This document shows positions 34,642 through 45,039 of a DNA stretch of 64,000 nucleotides, piece by piece; the stretch's first letter is position 1; every line of letters starts with the position of its first letter. Under the pieces are notes generated by a model. That model did no database searches. It saw only the letters and a list, made by a program, of their open reading frames with translations, and was not told the origin of the DNA. The stretch spans positions 14,549,662 to 14,613,661 of the forward strand of contig NW_020312902.1 in assembly GCF_003265705.1 (NCBI RefSeq), in the 5' to 3' direction. Source of the stretch: Callorhinus ursinus (lineage: Eukaryota; Chordata; Mammalia; Carnivora; Otariidae). A program made the position numbers and the translations under genes.

Positions 34642-35271
34642 TGTCACATTGTCACCAGCCAGACCCCAAGACCTGACTTTTACGGCTATGTTGCTTGGAC
34701 CCACCCACTGACCTGGGTCCCACATTTTTCCTTAAGCTCTTCTTTGCAGTCTTAACTCAGGCAAAAGACCCCACGGGCAGAGCATCCCATGACGGAAACC
34801 GAAACTACCCCTTAAGCGGTAACAACTCCCCAGAGGAAGAGCTCCAGCAGACCCAGACCGATTTGAACTTAACCCCCAACTCACGCCTGTGCAGGTAGAC
34901 CGTGAAGTGACCCATGGAGTCCAAGAGACCGACAATTACCTTTACCTCACTGAAATACTAAAATCTCCACCCAAGGAGGAGCATAAGCCTCATTTCCATA
35001 ACATACACTGTACGTATACGCATGTTTCCTTAAGGCACAGGAGTAACCTTATGCCCGCCTTTACATACGATAACAAGTTTCCCCTTTCTGAATATTCATC
35101 TTAACCCTAAATAAAAGGAACCCATTCACTCTTGCCCAGGGAGTCACAGCTTCAGAAGTTATTCCCTGTGTTCCCCTTATTTGCTGCAAATAAAGTTTCC
35201 TTTGTGTGATGACTCCACCTGGTGTAGTTTCTATCTGTGATTCACCCAGGAGCCAACTCAGCTTGGTTACA
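34642..35271 (+). mobile_element. Probable solo retroviral LTR (gammaretrovirus-like)
   Basis: The 630-bp block begins TGTCAC and ends GGTTACA (TGT…ACA ends). It has a TATA-like ATAAAAGG at 35110-35117, and AATAAA at 35189-35194 followed by GTTTCC and a T/G-rich stretch with TGTGTGATGACTCCACC. This U3-R-U5 order is typical of an LTR. No gag, pol or env sequence lies beside it, so it would be a solo LTR. Exact ends are uncertain and no clean 4-6 bp flanking duplication is visible. Confidence 0.6.
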
Positions 35272-35650
35272 ATATAATACACACATTAAGCATTAGCCAT
35301 TATCAAGAACACAGCATCTTAAAATGCATGATATGTGTCCTCTCAATGATGCTAAGGTGCAGTCTGCACATTGAAGGCTCAGACTTTTTGGGGGGTTTGT
35401 AATAATATGGGCAGTGAGATCTAGAATTTACTTTTTACTTTTCGGGCCAGGGCAAGATGCTGATGTGACCATTTCAAGTAAGGAAATAAATTACTGTCTA
35501 TCTGGTTAAAGAAAACCTGTTATTAGGTAAATACTTCCTTTATTGAAATGAATTAAATTTAAATTTCATGTTTCAGCTGGTACTTTTACAAACCTAAGCA
35601 GGCTGAAGCTGCATTGCAATATTCGGATTTTATTTTATATTGAGAATTTA

Positions 35651-35846
35651 TTTTTTTTTAAGATTTTATTTATTTATTTGACAGAGAGAGAGAGAGAACA
35701 AGTAGGCAGAGAGGCAGGCAGAGGGAGAGGGAGAAGCAGGCTCCCCACGGAGCAGGGAGCCCGATGCGGGGCTCGATCCCAGGACCCTGGGATCATGACC
35801 TGAGCCGAAGGCAGCCGCTTAACCAGCTGAGCCACCCAGGCGCCCC
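35651..35846 (-). mobile_element. Can-SINE, young-looking
   Basis: Minus-strand. Perfect 16-bp duplication TTATATTGAGAATTTA (35635-35650 and 35847-35862). Confidence 0.95.
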
Positions 35847-35883
35847 TTATATTGAGAATTTAAAGTATTGAGCGCTCTATCTT

Positions 35884-35925
35884 AAGATAAATTGTTAGCA
35901 AAAAAAAAAAGATAAAGTATTAGCA
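35884..35925. repeat. Short direct repeat around an A-run (possible tail-only insertion)
   Basis: AAGATAAATTGTTAGCA (35884-35900), a run of As, then AAGATAAAGTATTAGCA (35909-35925): imperfect direct repeats around an A-run and nothing else. Confidence 0.6.
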
Positions 35926-36026
35926 ATGACATCAAAACTTAAGTCACTGCTCTATATTAAAAAAATTACTTGAAATTCTGTAAGAAGAAATGTGACACAT
36001 TAAGACTCTAAGATATCAGATTTTTT

Positions 36027-36258
36027 GTTTTTTTATTTTTTTTAAAGATTTTATTTATTTATTTGAGAGAGAGAGGGTGAGAGAGCAAGCAAGCACCAGT
36101 GGAGGAAGGTAGAGGCAGAAGCAGGCTCCCTGCTGAGCAGGGAGCCCGATGTGGGCCTCGACCCCAGGACCCTGGCATCATGACCTGAGCCAAATGCAAA
36201 CGCTTAACCGACTGAGCCAAATGCAAACGCTTAACCGACTGGGCCACGCAGGCGCCCC
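36027..36258 (-). mobile_element. Can-SINE with an internal 27-bp duplication
   Basis: Minus-strand, flanked by AAGATATCAGATTTTTT (36010-36026 and 36259-36275). The head contains two tandem copies of a 27-bp unit (about 36191-36244) beginning CAAATGCAAACGCTTAACCG. Confidence 0.93.
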
Positions 36259-36679
36259 AAGATATCAGATTTTTTAAATGGCCTCACTGAACATTTTATA
36301 AAGTTACAAAGTATATCTGAAAAGTACTTTTTGCTGAGCAATGAAGGCAAAATCTAGCAGAGGAACCCTTCCTTGACCTCCTAGAAATGGAATCAATTTA
36401 AGAATGTGAGCAGTTGTTAGTTATTATTAGTAATGTAACTGAAACAGAAAATTCTTGTTATTCTTCTTGCAAGCTTCTGGAACAGTTTCGTTTAAGTGTC
36501 AGACAACTGCCAGACAAGTTGCTTAAAGACTGTTACTATTTGCAAGGACTGTCTCTGTGTGGATCAAGAACCACCTGATGCTGGGCAACAATAACAAAAT
36601 ACAGAAATAGATGTCTTTCTATGCTTATCAAAGCACATTCATTGTCCCTAATGATTGATTTTATATTTCCATTTTAAAT

Positions 36680-37080
36680 AATTTAAAAATTATGAATATT
36701 TCCAACACACTTCACAGTACAGACAGCAATATGAAAAATAAGTTCTCATCACCCAAGTTTAAAAAATACGAGCATTTTACCACATTCAATTCTTTTTTAA
36801 AAGACATGTATTACTATAATTACAGAATCTTCTGGTTCCCCTCTCTCACCACTCTCCTGAAGTTGGTATGTGTTCTTCCTGTCCATTTTAATATTTTAAC
36901 CACAGCTGTATATATCCCTAAACATATGTATATTATGTATAGTATGATTTTTTATTTTTAACATTTATGTAAATGGTGTACTGTACCTATCCTTCTGCAA
37001 CATGCATTGTTTTCACTCACCAGAATCTTGTGGAGATTTATCCAGGCTGACTTGTTTAGTTTTATTTCATTCATTTTTAA
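36680..37080 (-). mobile_element. Old L1-type fragment, antisense
   Basis: AT-rich run with TGAAAAATAAGTTCTCATCA and ATGCATTGTTTTCACTCACC resembles the antisense end of old L1ME/HAL1. Edges are uncertain. Confidence 0.4.
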
Positions 37081-37093
37081 GAAAACTGAGGTC

Positions 37094-37473
37094 TGTCTTA
37101 GTCAGTTCTGGCTACTATAATAAGAATTTCATAGGCCAAGTGGCTTAAACAACAGATGTTTATTTCTCATAGTTCTGGAGTCTGGTAAGTCTGAGATCAG
37201 AAGGCCAGCATGGGTGGGTTCTGGTGAGGACTCTCTTCCTGGTTTCTTCACACAGGTGGGACGTGGGGTAGGGGAGGAGAGAGAGAAGAAACAAGCTCTC
37301 CTGTGTCTCTTTTTATAAAGGCACTAATCCCATCATGAGGGCTCCACCCTCCTGACCTAATTACCTCCCAAAGTCCCCATCTCCAAATACCATCACACTG
37401 GGGATTAGGGTTTCAACATAAGAACTTTTTTGGTGGGGTAGAGGTGGGGTACACAAACATTCAGTCCATAGCA
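37094..37473 (-). mobile_element. MLT1/MST-type MaLR LTR, antisense
   Basis: TGTCTTAGTCAG at the left, GTGGCTTAAACAACAGATGT, GCACTAATCCCATCATGAGG and CAGTCCATAGCA at the right. AGGT occurs on both flanks. Confidence 0.8.
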
Positions 37474-37479
37474 AAGGTA

Positions 37480-38130
37480 TAACATATATAACACTGAAGT
37501 ACTCGACTCTAGTGCATGGCTTACAACTTCCACCCAGATCAAGATGAACACCATTGCCAGCACCCACAGTTCTTGTGACCCCTCCCGGTTTATACTTCTT
37601 AGTGGCAACCACTAATATGATCTCTAGCAGCAGAAATTAATTTTGGCTGTTTTGAACTTTATATAAATCAATTCATACAGTAGGTACCCTTTGAGTCTTT
37701 TTTTTTTTTTTTAAGATTTTATTTATTTGAGAGAGAGAAAGAGCACAAGCCAGGGGGAGAGGCAGAGGGAGAAGCAGACTCCCCACTGAGCAGGGAGCCC
37801 GATGCGGGACTTGATCCTAGGCTGCTGGGATCGTGACCTGAGCTGAAGGCAGACGCTTAACCGACTGAGCCACCCAGGCGCCCCGGATCCGTCTTCTTTT
37901 GCTCAACATTGTGTCTGCAATCATCCAACGTGTTGTCAATAGCAGCTGTTTGTTCTTTGTCATGGGTATATAGTATCCTATTGTATGAATGTAACACCAT
38001 TTATTGATCCACTCAGCTTTGGTGGACATCAGAGTGGCTTTAAGTTTTGAGTAATTATGAAAAATGCTGCTTAAATACTTTAGTTCCTTTTTTTTTGGTG
38101 GACATATGCACTAATTTCTCTGGGATCTAT
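37480..38130 (-). mobile_element. Old L1 fragment, antisense, split by a SINE
   Basis: GGCAACCACTAATATGATCT before the SINE at 37698-37884 and GGGTATATAGTATCCTATTG after it follow the antisense L1ME order. Confidence 0.55.
37698..37884 (-). mobile_element. Can-SINE
   Basis: Minus-strand copy within an old L1. Target duplication not obvious. Confidence 0.9.
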
Positions 38131-38807
38131 ACTAGGAGTGAATTATAGGGTCATAGTAGGGGCATACTATGCAGAGTTGAGTAGTTGTAAGAGATCATAT
38201 GGCCCCAAAAAGTAAAAAATATTCACTACCGTTTAGTTAATGAAAACTTGTCATGTGTCAGGCATTGTTCTCACCCCGGGGGTGTATCATGATGAGAAAA
38301 TAGACCAACATCCCTGTGCTTATAGAGCTGGCATTCTTATGTTTTAATAATATCATGACTTAATAATCAGACATCCTCTACATGATTTCTTGGCCATCCA
38401 TTGGTGAGAGTTTTCTATTTTGTTTCTAAAAATCTGAACAGTGGCAATCCATCATGTGTTAAGCAGGTTAGACAAATAGCTAAGTTTTGGCCTGAAAGGG
38501 TGGGATTTTCCAAGGATCTGCTGGCACAAAAGGTCCAGTTCCTGCCACATTAAACAGCATCCTCCAAGTGGAAATTACAAATCCCTCCACATGAGCACCT
38601 CCCACCTCCTGGAATATTCTTGCAGTGGGCCTGTACAGGATGCTTTGCACTTATAGACTGGGCTGGGCCAGCTCTGACCCCGGCCAGCAGACAGCCCTGT
38701 AAGTCAGCAGGGGTCACCCCCAGCTGCAAGGTCAATGTGCAGTACTCTATGGCCTAGAGCTATTTCCTTGGAAGGAATGATTGGTTTTAAGTTAAGTTCA
38801 AACTTCT

Positions 38808-39006
38808 TTGTTTTTTTTTTTAAAGATTTTTTTATTTATTTATTTGAGAGAGAGAATGAGAGAGAGAGCACGAGAGGGGGGAGGGTCAGAGGAGAAGCAG
38901 ACTCCCCGCTGAGCAGGGAGCCCGATGCGGGACTCGATCCCAGGACTACAGGATCATGACCTGAGCCGAAGGCAGTTGCTTAACCAACTGAGCCACCCAG
39001 GCGCCC
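38808..39006 (-). mobile_element. Can-SINE
   Basis: Minus-strand. Perfect duplication TAAGTTCAAACTTCT (38793-38807 and 39007-39021). Confidence 0.95.
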
Positions 39007-39424
39007 TAAGTTCAAACTTCTAATATGCCTCCCAAGAAGTTAACTATCCAGAAAACTTCCTCCTCTCCCCTCCCCCTAAGTTAAAAAAAGAGAGAGAACG
39101 TCAAAAAATAGGAAACATTTGACCTCCATGAAAGTTAAAAAAGAAACTCTTAAAAATATCTTTTAAGAGTTTGAAGCTATATCCATGTAAGTTACTTTTA
39201 CTCATAGGAAGTGTGTGAGTGACATTATCCAAGTATGAAAACCACGAAATAAAAGATGATTCAGAAAACATTGCTTTCAATTCATGTAATAACACCTTAC
39301 TTTGAATGTAGAGGAAGAAGTGCACATGTAATAGAAAATTTATTTCTTCTAGACCTCTTTAAATAAATGCTGAACAAATATTTAAAAAATAGAGATCAGA
39401 AGGGGTCCCAAAGTCTTGGTTTTC

Positions 39425-39795
39425 CCTTGCCTATTTCATTGTTTCCTCCACCTAGACTGTGAACTCCACAAAGGAGGACATTCTTGTTTTCACTAAATTC
39501 CCATTTGTGGGGGTGCCTGGGTGGCTCAGTGGGTTGAGCATCTGCCTTCAGCTCGGATCATGATCCCAGGGTCCTGGGATGGAGCCCCGCTCATCAGGAT
39601 CCCTGTTCAGCAGGGAGTCTGCTTCTCCCTCTCCCTCTCCCCCTGCTTGTGCTCTCTGACTCTCTCTCTGTCTCTGTCAAATGGATGGATAAAATAAAAT
39701 TAAAAAATCCCATTTGTGGAATAAATACATGAGCATGGTGCTCCCTCAGCACAATTCCTGGCACAGCACACACTAGGGGCTTACTAAACAACTGC
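39425..39795 (+). mobile_element. L2 LINE 3' end split by a SINE
   Basis: TAGACTGTGAACTCCACAAA before, and ATTCCTGGCACAGCACACAC after the SINE at 39511-39707, are the L2 3' landmarks in order. Confidence 0.65.
39511..39707 (+). mobile_element. Can-SINE (first of three head-to-tail)
   Basis: Sense, flanked by TTCCCATTTGTGG-type 12-13 bp repeats (39498-39510 and about 39707-39719). Confidence 0.92.
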
Positions 39796-39800
39796 TGAGA

Positions 39801-39997
39801 GGGGCACCTGGGTGGCTCAGTTGGTTAAGCGACCAACTCTTGATTTCAGCTCAGGTCATGATCTCAGGGTTGTGAGATCCAGCCCCATGTTGGGCTCTGC
39901 GCTCAGCGCAGAGTCGGCTTGAGATGCTCTCTCCCTTTGCCCCTCTCCCCACTCACTCATGCTCTCTCTCTCTCAAATAAATAAAATCTTTAAAAAA
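39801..39997 (+). mobile_element. Can-SINE (second of three), older type
   Basis: Sense copy with the TCTTGATTTCAGCTCAGG head and a GTTGGGCTCTGC body, different from its neighbours, so an older subfamily. Confidence 0.88.
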
Positions 39998-40006
39998 ATT
40001 ACTGTA

Positions 40007-40198
40007 GGGGCACCTGGGTGGCTGTCGGTTAAATATCTGCCTTCAGCTCAGGTCATGATCCCAGAGTCCTGGGATCCAGCCCCACATCGGGCTCCCTGCT
40101 TCTCGGGGAGCCTGCTTCTCCCTCTGCCTCTGCCCCTCCCTCCCCCCTCATGCTCGCGCTCTTTCTCTCTCTCAAATAAATAAAATCTTAAAAAAAAA
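40007..40198 (+). mobile_element. Can-SINE (third of three)
   Basis: Sense copy with a shortened head (CTGGGTGGCTGTCGGTTAAA) following the second by nine bases. Confidence 0.88.
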
Positions 40199-40228
40199 TT
40201 GCTGCAATTACTATTGTTATTGTTACTA

Positions 40229-40260
40229 TGATGATGATGGTGATGATGATGATGATGATA
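40229..40260. repeat. (ATG)n microsatellite
   Basis: Ten ATG/GTG units. Confidence 0.9.
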
Positions 40261-40799
40261 GCTAAAGGGAATTTTTGATATTGACTAGATCAGACCCCAT
40301 ATATTATAGACTAAAAAAAGTTAGAAAACTGAATAGCACCACCATCCCCCCAATTGTGCAGTCCACCACCACCCTACAACTGTCCTTAGCACCTCTGTTT
40401 CCCTCATCCCTGACCAACATCACCAAACAGAGGCCACTTTACCTCCAGCAGTTCCCCTCACTTCACCCCAACATCATCACCCTATTCCAGGCTGTTGTCA
40501 CCTCTTGTACTGCCCTGCAGGATTTCCCGCAGTCCCCCTCATCCACTGGGCCCTTCACCAGGGGACTATAGTGATCCTTTAAAAATGCAAATTAAAAAAA
40601 TATTATGACAGAAGGACATGTGCACTATAGAATTTTTAAATTTTTAAATAAATTAATTTTTAAAATTTAAGACTTTATATTCCCACCCCAGAGATGACCA
40701 CCATTCGTACTTTAGTATATGTTTGCCCCACCTTGATAACATTTGTCACAATTATAATTTTACACTTATTTGTATGATTTTTAAAACAATGTATATCTT

Positions 40800-40930
40800 C
40801 CCTAAAGGTGATAAAATTCTCTGAGGATAAGGACTTCGGTCTGGTTTGCCCCACATGTAGCCCCAGTTCCTGGCAGAGTGGGTGAACGTGTTGATAACTT
40901 AAATATTCATTGAGTGAATAAATAAACAAG
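40800..40930 (+). mobile_element. L2 LINE 3' fragment
   Basis: TAGCCCCAGTTCCTGGCAGA and CATTGAGTGAATAAATAAAC fit the L2 3' end. Confidence 0.55.
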
Positions 40931-41059
40931 TGAAGTCCTTGAAAAAGTAAACAATAATTTAGTAGGTGTATTCTGGGGTGTGTGGGTCACTCACATCAGC
41001 CTTTTTTCTTAGAAGGTGGGTTGGCTCTCAAGAGAAATGTTTATAATACATGACTCCAC

Positions 41060-41470
41060 CCCGTGATAATTGACTGGGTCAGGGTGGACACATGACTGAA
41101 GTTGGGCCAATGAGATTGCATTTCCTAGGAACTGGGATCTGGACTAAGGAGGCAGCCAGTGGGTCCCAGGTGTGTCTGGAATTGAGGGACTGGTAGATGC
41201 TTGGGCACTGGGGGACTCTTGCTATGTGGGTGAAGAAGCAGAGAAAAACAGTCTGCAGACAGAGAAGAATAAAACAGAGCACATAGTGCTAAGCAGGGAT
41301 GGGGAAAATGAGCATGTTCTCAAAGATTTGCTATTTCTTGGTTCTACTGAGATGCCCAATGTCTGTGGAGAAGGAGACCCCACTGTATATTGGAAATAAA
41401 ACCCCTTCTTTTTTTTAGCTGGCCTAGCTCAATTTTTAGTACTTGTAAACCAGAGCCTTAACTAAGGTGG
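41060..41470 (+). mobile_element. Ancient interspersed repeat, class uncertain
   Basis: TTGGGCCAATGAGATTGCAT, CAGCCAGTGGGTCCCAGGTG and a late AATAAA at about 41394 resemble an old repeat family I cannot assign; homology search would settle it. Confidence 0.35.
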
Positions 41471-41479
41471 GCACTATTC

Positions 41480-44205
41480 ATATAGTAAAGCAGTAGGAAT
41501 AATCAAAGTGATCATAGTAATCTGCCTAGGGCAGGACCTTGTAGGCAGCCTGAATCCCTGCCAGATTCACCTAGGTGGGAAAACCCAAGAAAGCTTCCTG
41601 CTCTAGCCTGTGGGGGTAAGCAATGAATCAACTATGGGGATATCTTCTGCTTCAGACAGAGAAGGCAGGACATAAGCTGGAGTCAAATGTGACTTTCAGA
41701 GTTTTGAATCTTTCACCTGCAACAGACATATGGGTTCAAACAGGATGAAGAACAGTAATTTCTATGACATTTTTAAATACAGAACTGAAAAAAAAAAAAA
41801 AAGAGGGTCAAACCAAAACCAGACTCATATTTTTGGTTATTTGTGGCTTCAGGCTATTTAAAGAAACTGCCTTTGAATTCCCCAAGGATTTTTTTTTTTT
41901 TTTTCTGTTCTTTTTGTCATCCAGTGGCCAACTTAGGGTTTGCTGGCTTCTGGAAAATCCAGGGGATTTTGAAAAAGAAAATCTTTGGTGGTTTATGGTT
42001 AAATGGAATTATGCAGATTGATCTTTTATAGGAGACAATGCTGGTAACCCCCTACCAGGCAGGAATACATCTGAAGGCATATTCAGTAGCTGAGCTAGAT
42101 GTACGAAACTGTCCACGCTCCCATCCCGAGGGTCTTAAAACGCAATGCACTGGTTGGGGGACCAGATGTCTGGAGTTATAGAATAATACTTTTTTCTCTC
42201 TGTGACTCTAATTGTGTTCTTGTCCTCCTTGGCCATGCAAGTTATCAGATTTCCCTTTGGTATTCCAGGGGCTTGGTCATTTAATAAGGCTGGAACTTGG
42301 AAGTAATTCTACCAAAGAATTCTGCTGCCTATGAACCCTTACCAGAGTCAAGGCTAAGACAGGGAGACTGAGGCTCTCAACGACACCACGTAAAGAAGCC
42401 TGTTGAGATTGTGTTGATATTCTTACTGTGTTGGGAGACAGAGAGAAGGTGGCTTCTCCCCCCTGACGGTTTGGCAAGCCGGAGGGGCCTGTTATTATGG
42501 CTGCCATTATTGAATAGTGGGGTTGAACAGATAGGGCAGTTCCAGCACCTCATCCTGACCCCATTCCATGGCAACCAAAGAGAGGTCAAGTCTGGCCAGC
42601 AATTTACCTTTCTCTGGAGAAAATGGAAGTTGGCCTCACTGTCTATTCCAAATTCAGGAGGGACTAACAATCCTTAATACACTCCCCGAACATAAGACTA
42701 TTAGGGCTGATCTGAAACAGACAGAGGAACAGAAAAAGAAGGCAGAAAAGAAAGAGAGAGAGAAGCACGAATGCCCTGGATGCTCACAGTCTATAAATTG
42801 GCAGGTCATTCATGCCTGGCCAGAGGTCAGCTGAGGACTGAAAGGGATACCTTGGGGCCAGCTGCTGGAGTTAAAGGTGCTAAAACCACTTTGGCCAGGA
42901 GGGGGCCCCAAATTTCACTCAAATTTACACATCTCTGGGCAAGAGTCCACCTATACCTCATTTCACATAGTAGTTTTCCCACCGTCCTATGGCATAGAAG
43001 GGACCAGAGAGATCATCAGAGACCCAGAGAAGGAAAGTGACGTCATTGTCACAAGGCTGGATTGTGGTCAAGCAGGACTAGAAGCCAGGTTGTGTAAGCC
43101 CTGCTCCAGAGCTCTGTTCAGCTCTTCTTAGACATCTTAGCACCTGCAGGTATCTGTTGAGAGGCCAGAAATTTAAAAAGATAACTGTTTCTTGAGTGCC
43201 TGGAATGTATAGAGCCTTGTGATGGATGGAAGGGCGGGGGTGGCAGGTGGCCAGGTGCTATGGTGGGGGCCGGGAGGAAAAGGGTGGTGCCAGAGTCTGT
43301 GTTCACGGTCCTCCAGACCTTCCCAGGTTTCTGACTGGTTTAGATGGCACCACCTAAGCACCACTAAGTTAAAGAGCAATAAAAAGATGTTGATACAGTA
43401 GCAGTTGGCTGTCACAGGGCAATGTATGATTAGTAGCCAAACGAGTGGTTAGCCATTGCCATAAACTTTCTGAAAAGGAGAGAGAGTGGTACTGTGCCTC
43501 GGTTTAGCATTTAACTGTTTTCAGGGCTTTCCTGTGTTTGGCTTCTTCGAGGCGGTCATGAAGACTACATGGGAAAGGAAGCAGGGTGGGCTCTGTGTAC
43601 AGGGAGCTGAGGGGATTTCCAGGGAGACACTCAGGGTCCCTGCCCTTGAGAGATGTCCTGCCTTGCTGGGGGGTCCAGGCAGCCATGTGATGCTTGTGTG
43701 AATGGAGAATTGGAATGAGGGACTTGGGGTTTAAGGGGGAGCAACAGTCTGGATCTGCAGATGTTCGTCAGTGCACTGAGTGTGTGCTCTTTCAATGAAC
43801 TCTTCTTGCCTGTGAATAGGCTCCTAAGCATGCAGGGTGGGCTGGGGAGAGAAAGACTACTGGGCTGGGACTACCTGGCCCTATGGCATCGGACGACTTG
43901 CTTAGCCTTCTCTCTGTCTCAGCTTGCTCCTCTGTAAACTTAGAGGAATAAATAACTACTTGGATCCCTTCCAGTTGGAAGATTCTTTGTTCTAAGCATC
44001 TTAGATGATCTGTTCTTGAAAAATCAGATTTTCAGCTGTCTGTCAGGTTGCATCTTTCGAGTCTTCTTTCCCTTATTTATCCTAAACTTTAACTTTTATT
44101 TTATTTATGTTTATGATTATATTGTATCATTTGAACGCACATGATGTCCTTGGATTGAAGTCATCCCCAGTTCGTAGATGCAAAATAGGGGTTTACCTAC
44201 TCTTC
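41480..44205. other. Intergenic, nothing recognised
   Basis: Mixed sequence with A-runs (41790) and T-runs (41889). ORFs of 60-97 codons overlap on both strands and have no domain. Confidence 0.5.
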
Positions 44206-44351
44206 TCCAGCACTAGCTCCTTGAGCAGATGTTTTCAACACAGACCAACCAATGTACCTACTGTGTGCCAGGCACGCTGGGGTGTTGAAAAGGGGAGACA
44301 CAGTCCCCTCTCCGGGGGGCCTTTGGCCGGTCTCAGTCATTTCTTTTTTTT

Positions 44352-44551
44352 TTTTTTAAGTTTTATTTATTTATTTATTTGAGAGAGAGAATGAGATAGA
44401 GAGAGAGAGAGAGCATGAGGGGGGGAGGGCAGAGGGAGAAGCAGACTCCCCGCTGAGCAGGGAGCCCGATGCGGGACTCGATCCCGGGACTCCAGGATCA
44501 TGACCTGAGCCGAAGGCAGTCGCTTAACCACCTGAGCCACCCAGGCGTCCC
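44352..44551 (-). mobile_element. Can-SINE
   Basis: Minus-strand. Perfect duplication GGTCTCAGTCATTTCT (44329-44344 and 44552-44567). Confidence 0.95.
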
Positions 44552-44809
44552 GGTCTCAGTCATTTCTGGGGAGTGCCAGGCACTCAGGAAAAGTGTGCTG
44601 CACAGAAAGAAATGCCTAAAGCGCTCTCAAGAGAGAGATCTGTGTGAGGTTGAAATGACCCTAGCAAGAAGGGAGAACTGTACCATTTTACACCCACAGC
44701 CTCTTGAACATACGGCTCCAGGAGGGAAGAGATCCCCCCCGCGCCCCCCCCAGATCTAAATTACTTCTGCCCAACTAATAATGCCCAAAGACTTTGGCAC
44801 CATGGAGTT

Positions 44810-45032
44810 GGGGTGGGTGCTGCCACTCAGTCACTCCCTTTAACTGAGGTAATTCGGGAGCACAGAGGGAAGCTGGCAGTACTCAAGTTGTGTGTCAAGA
44901 CCGTGAATTTCAGGCAACCCTCTCGGGTCCCCTCCCTCTTCAGGAGCTTTGTACTATCACTCAATAAACTTTACTACCACTCAATAAGCTTTGCTTTGCT
45001 GCCCACCAAAAAATAAATAAATAAATAAATAA
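44810..45032 (+). mobile_element. Possible LTR-derived fragment with A-rich tail
   Basis: GTGAATTTCAGGCAACCCTC, then GGAGCTTTGTACTATCACTC, and two close copies of a CACTCAATAAACTTT-like block resemble an LTR R/U5 end with polyadenylation signals. It ends in an (AAAT)n tail at 45007-45032. Confidence 0.35.
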
Positions 45033-45039
45033 GACCTGA

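Noticed and set aside
40200..40275. CRISPR-like or other spaced repeats
   Set aside because: Only a simple (ATG)n microsatellite; no spaced direct repeats of array type occur anywhere in the window.
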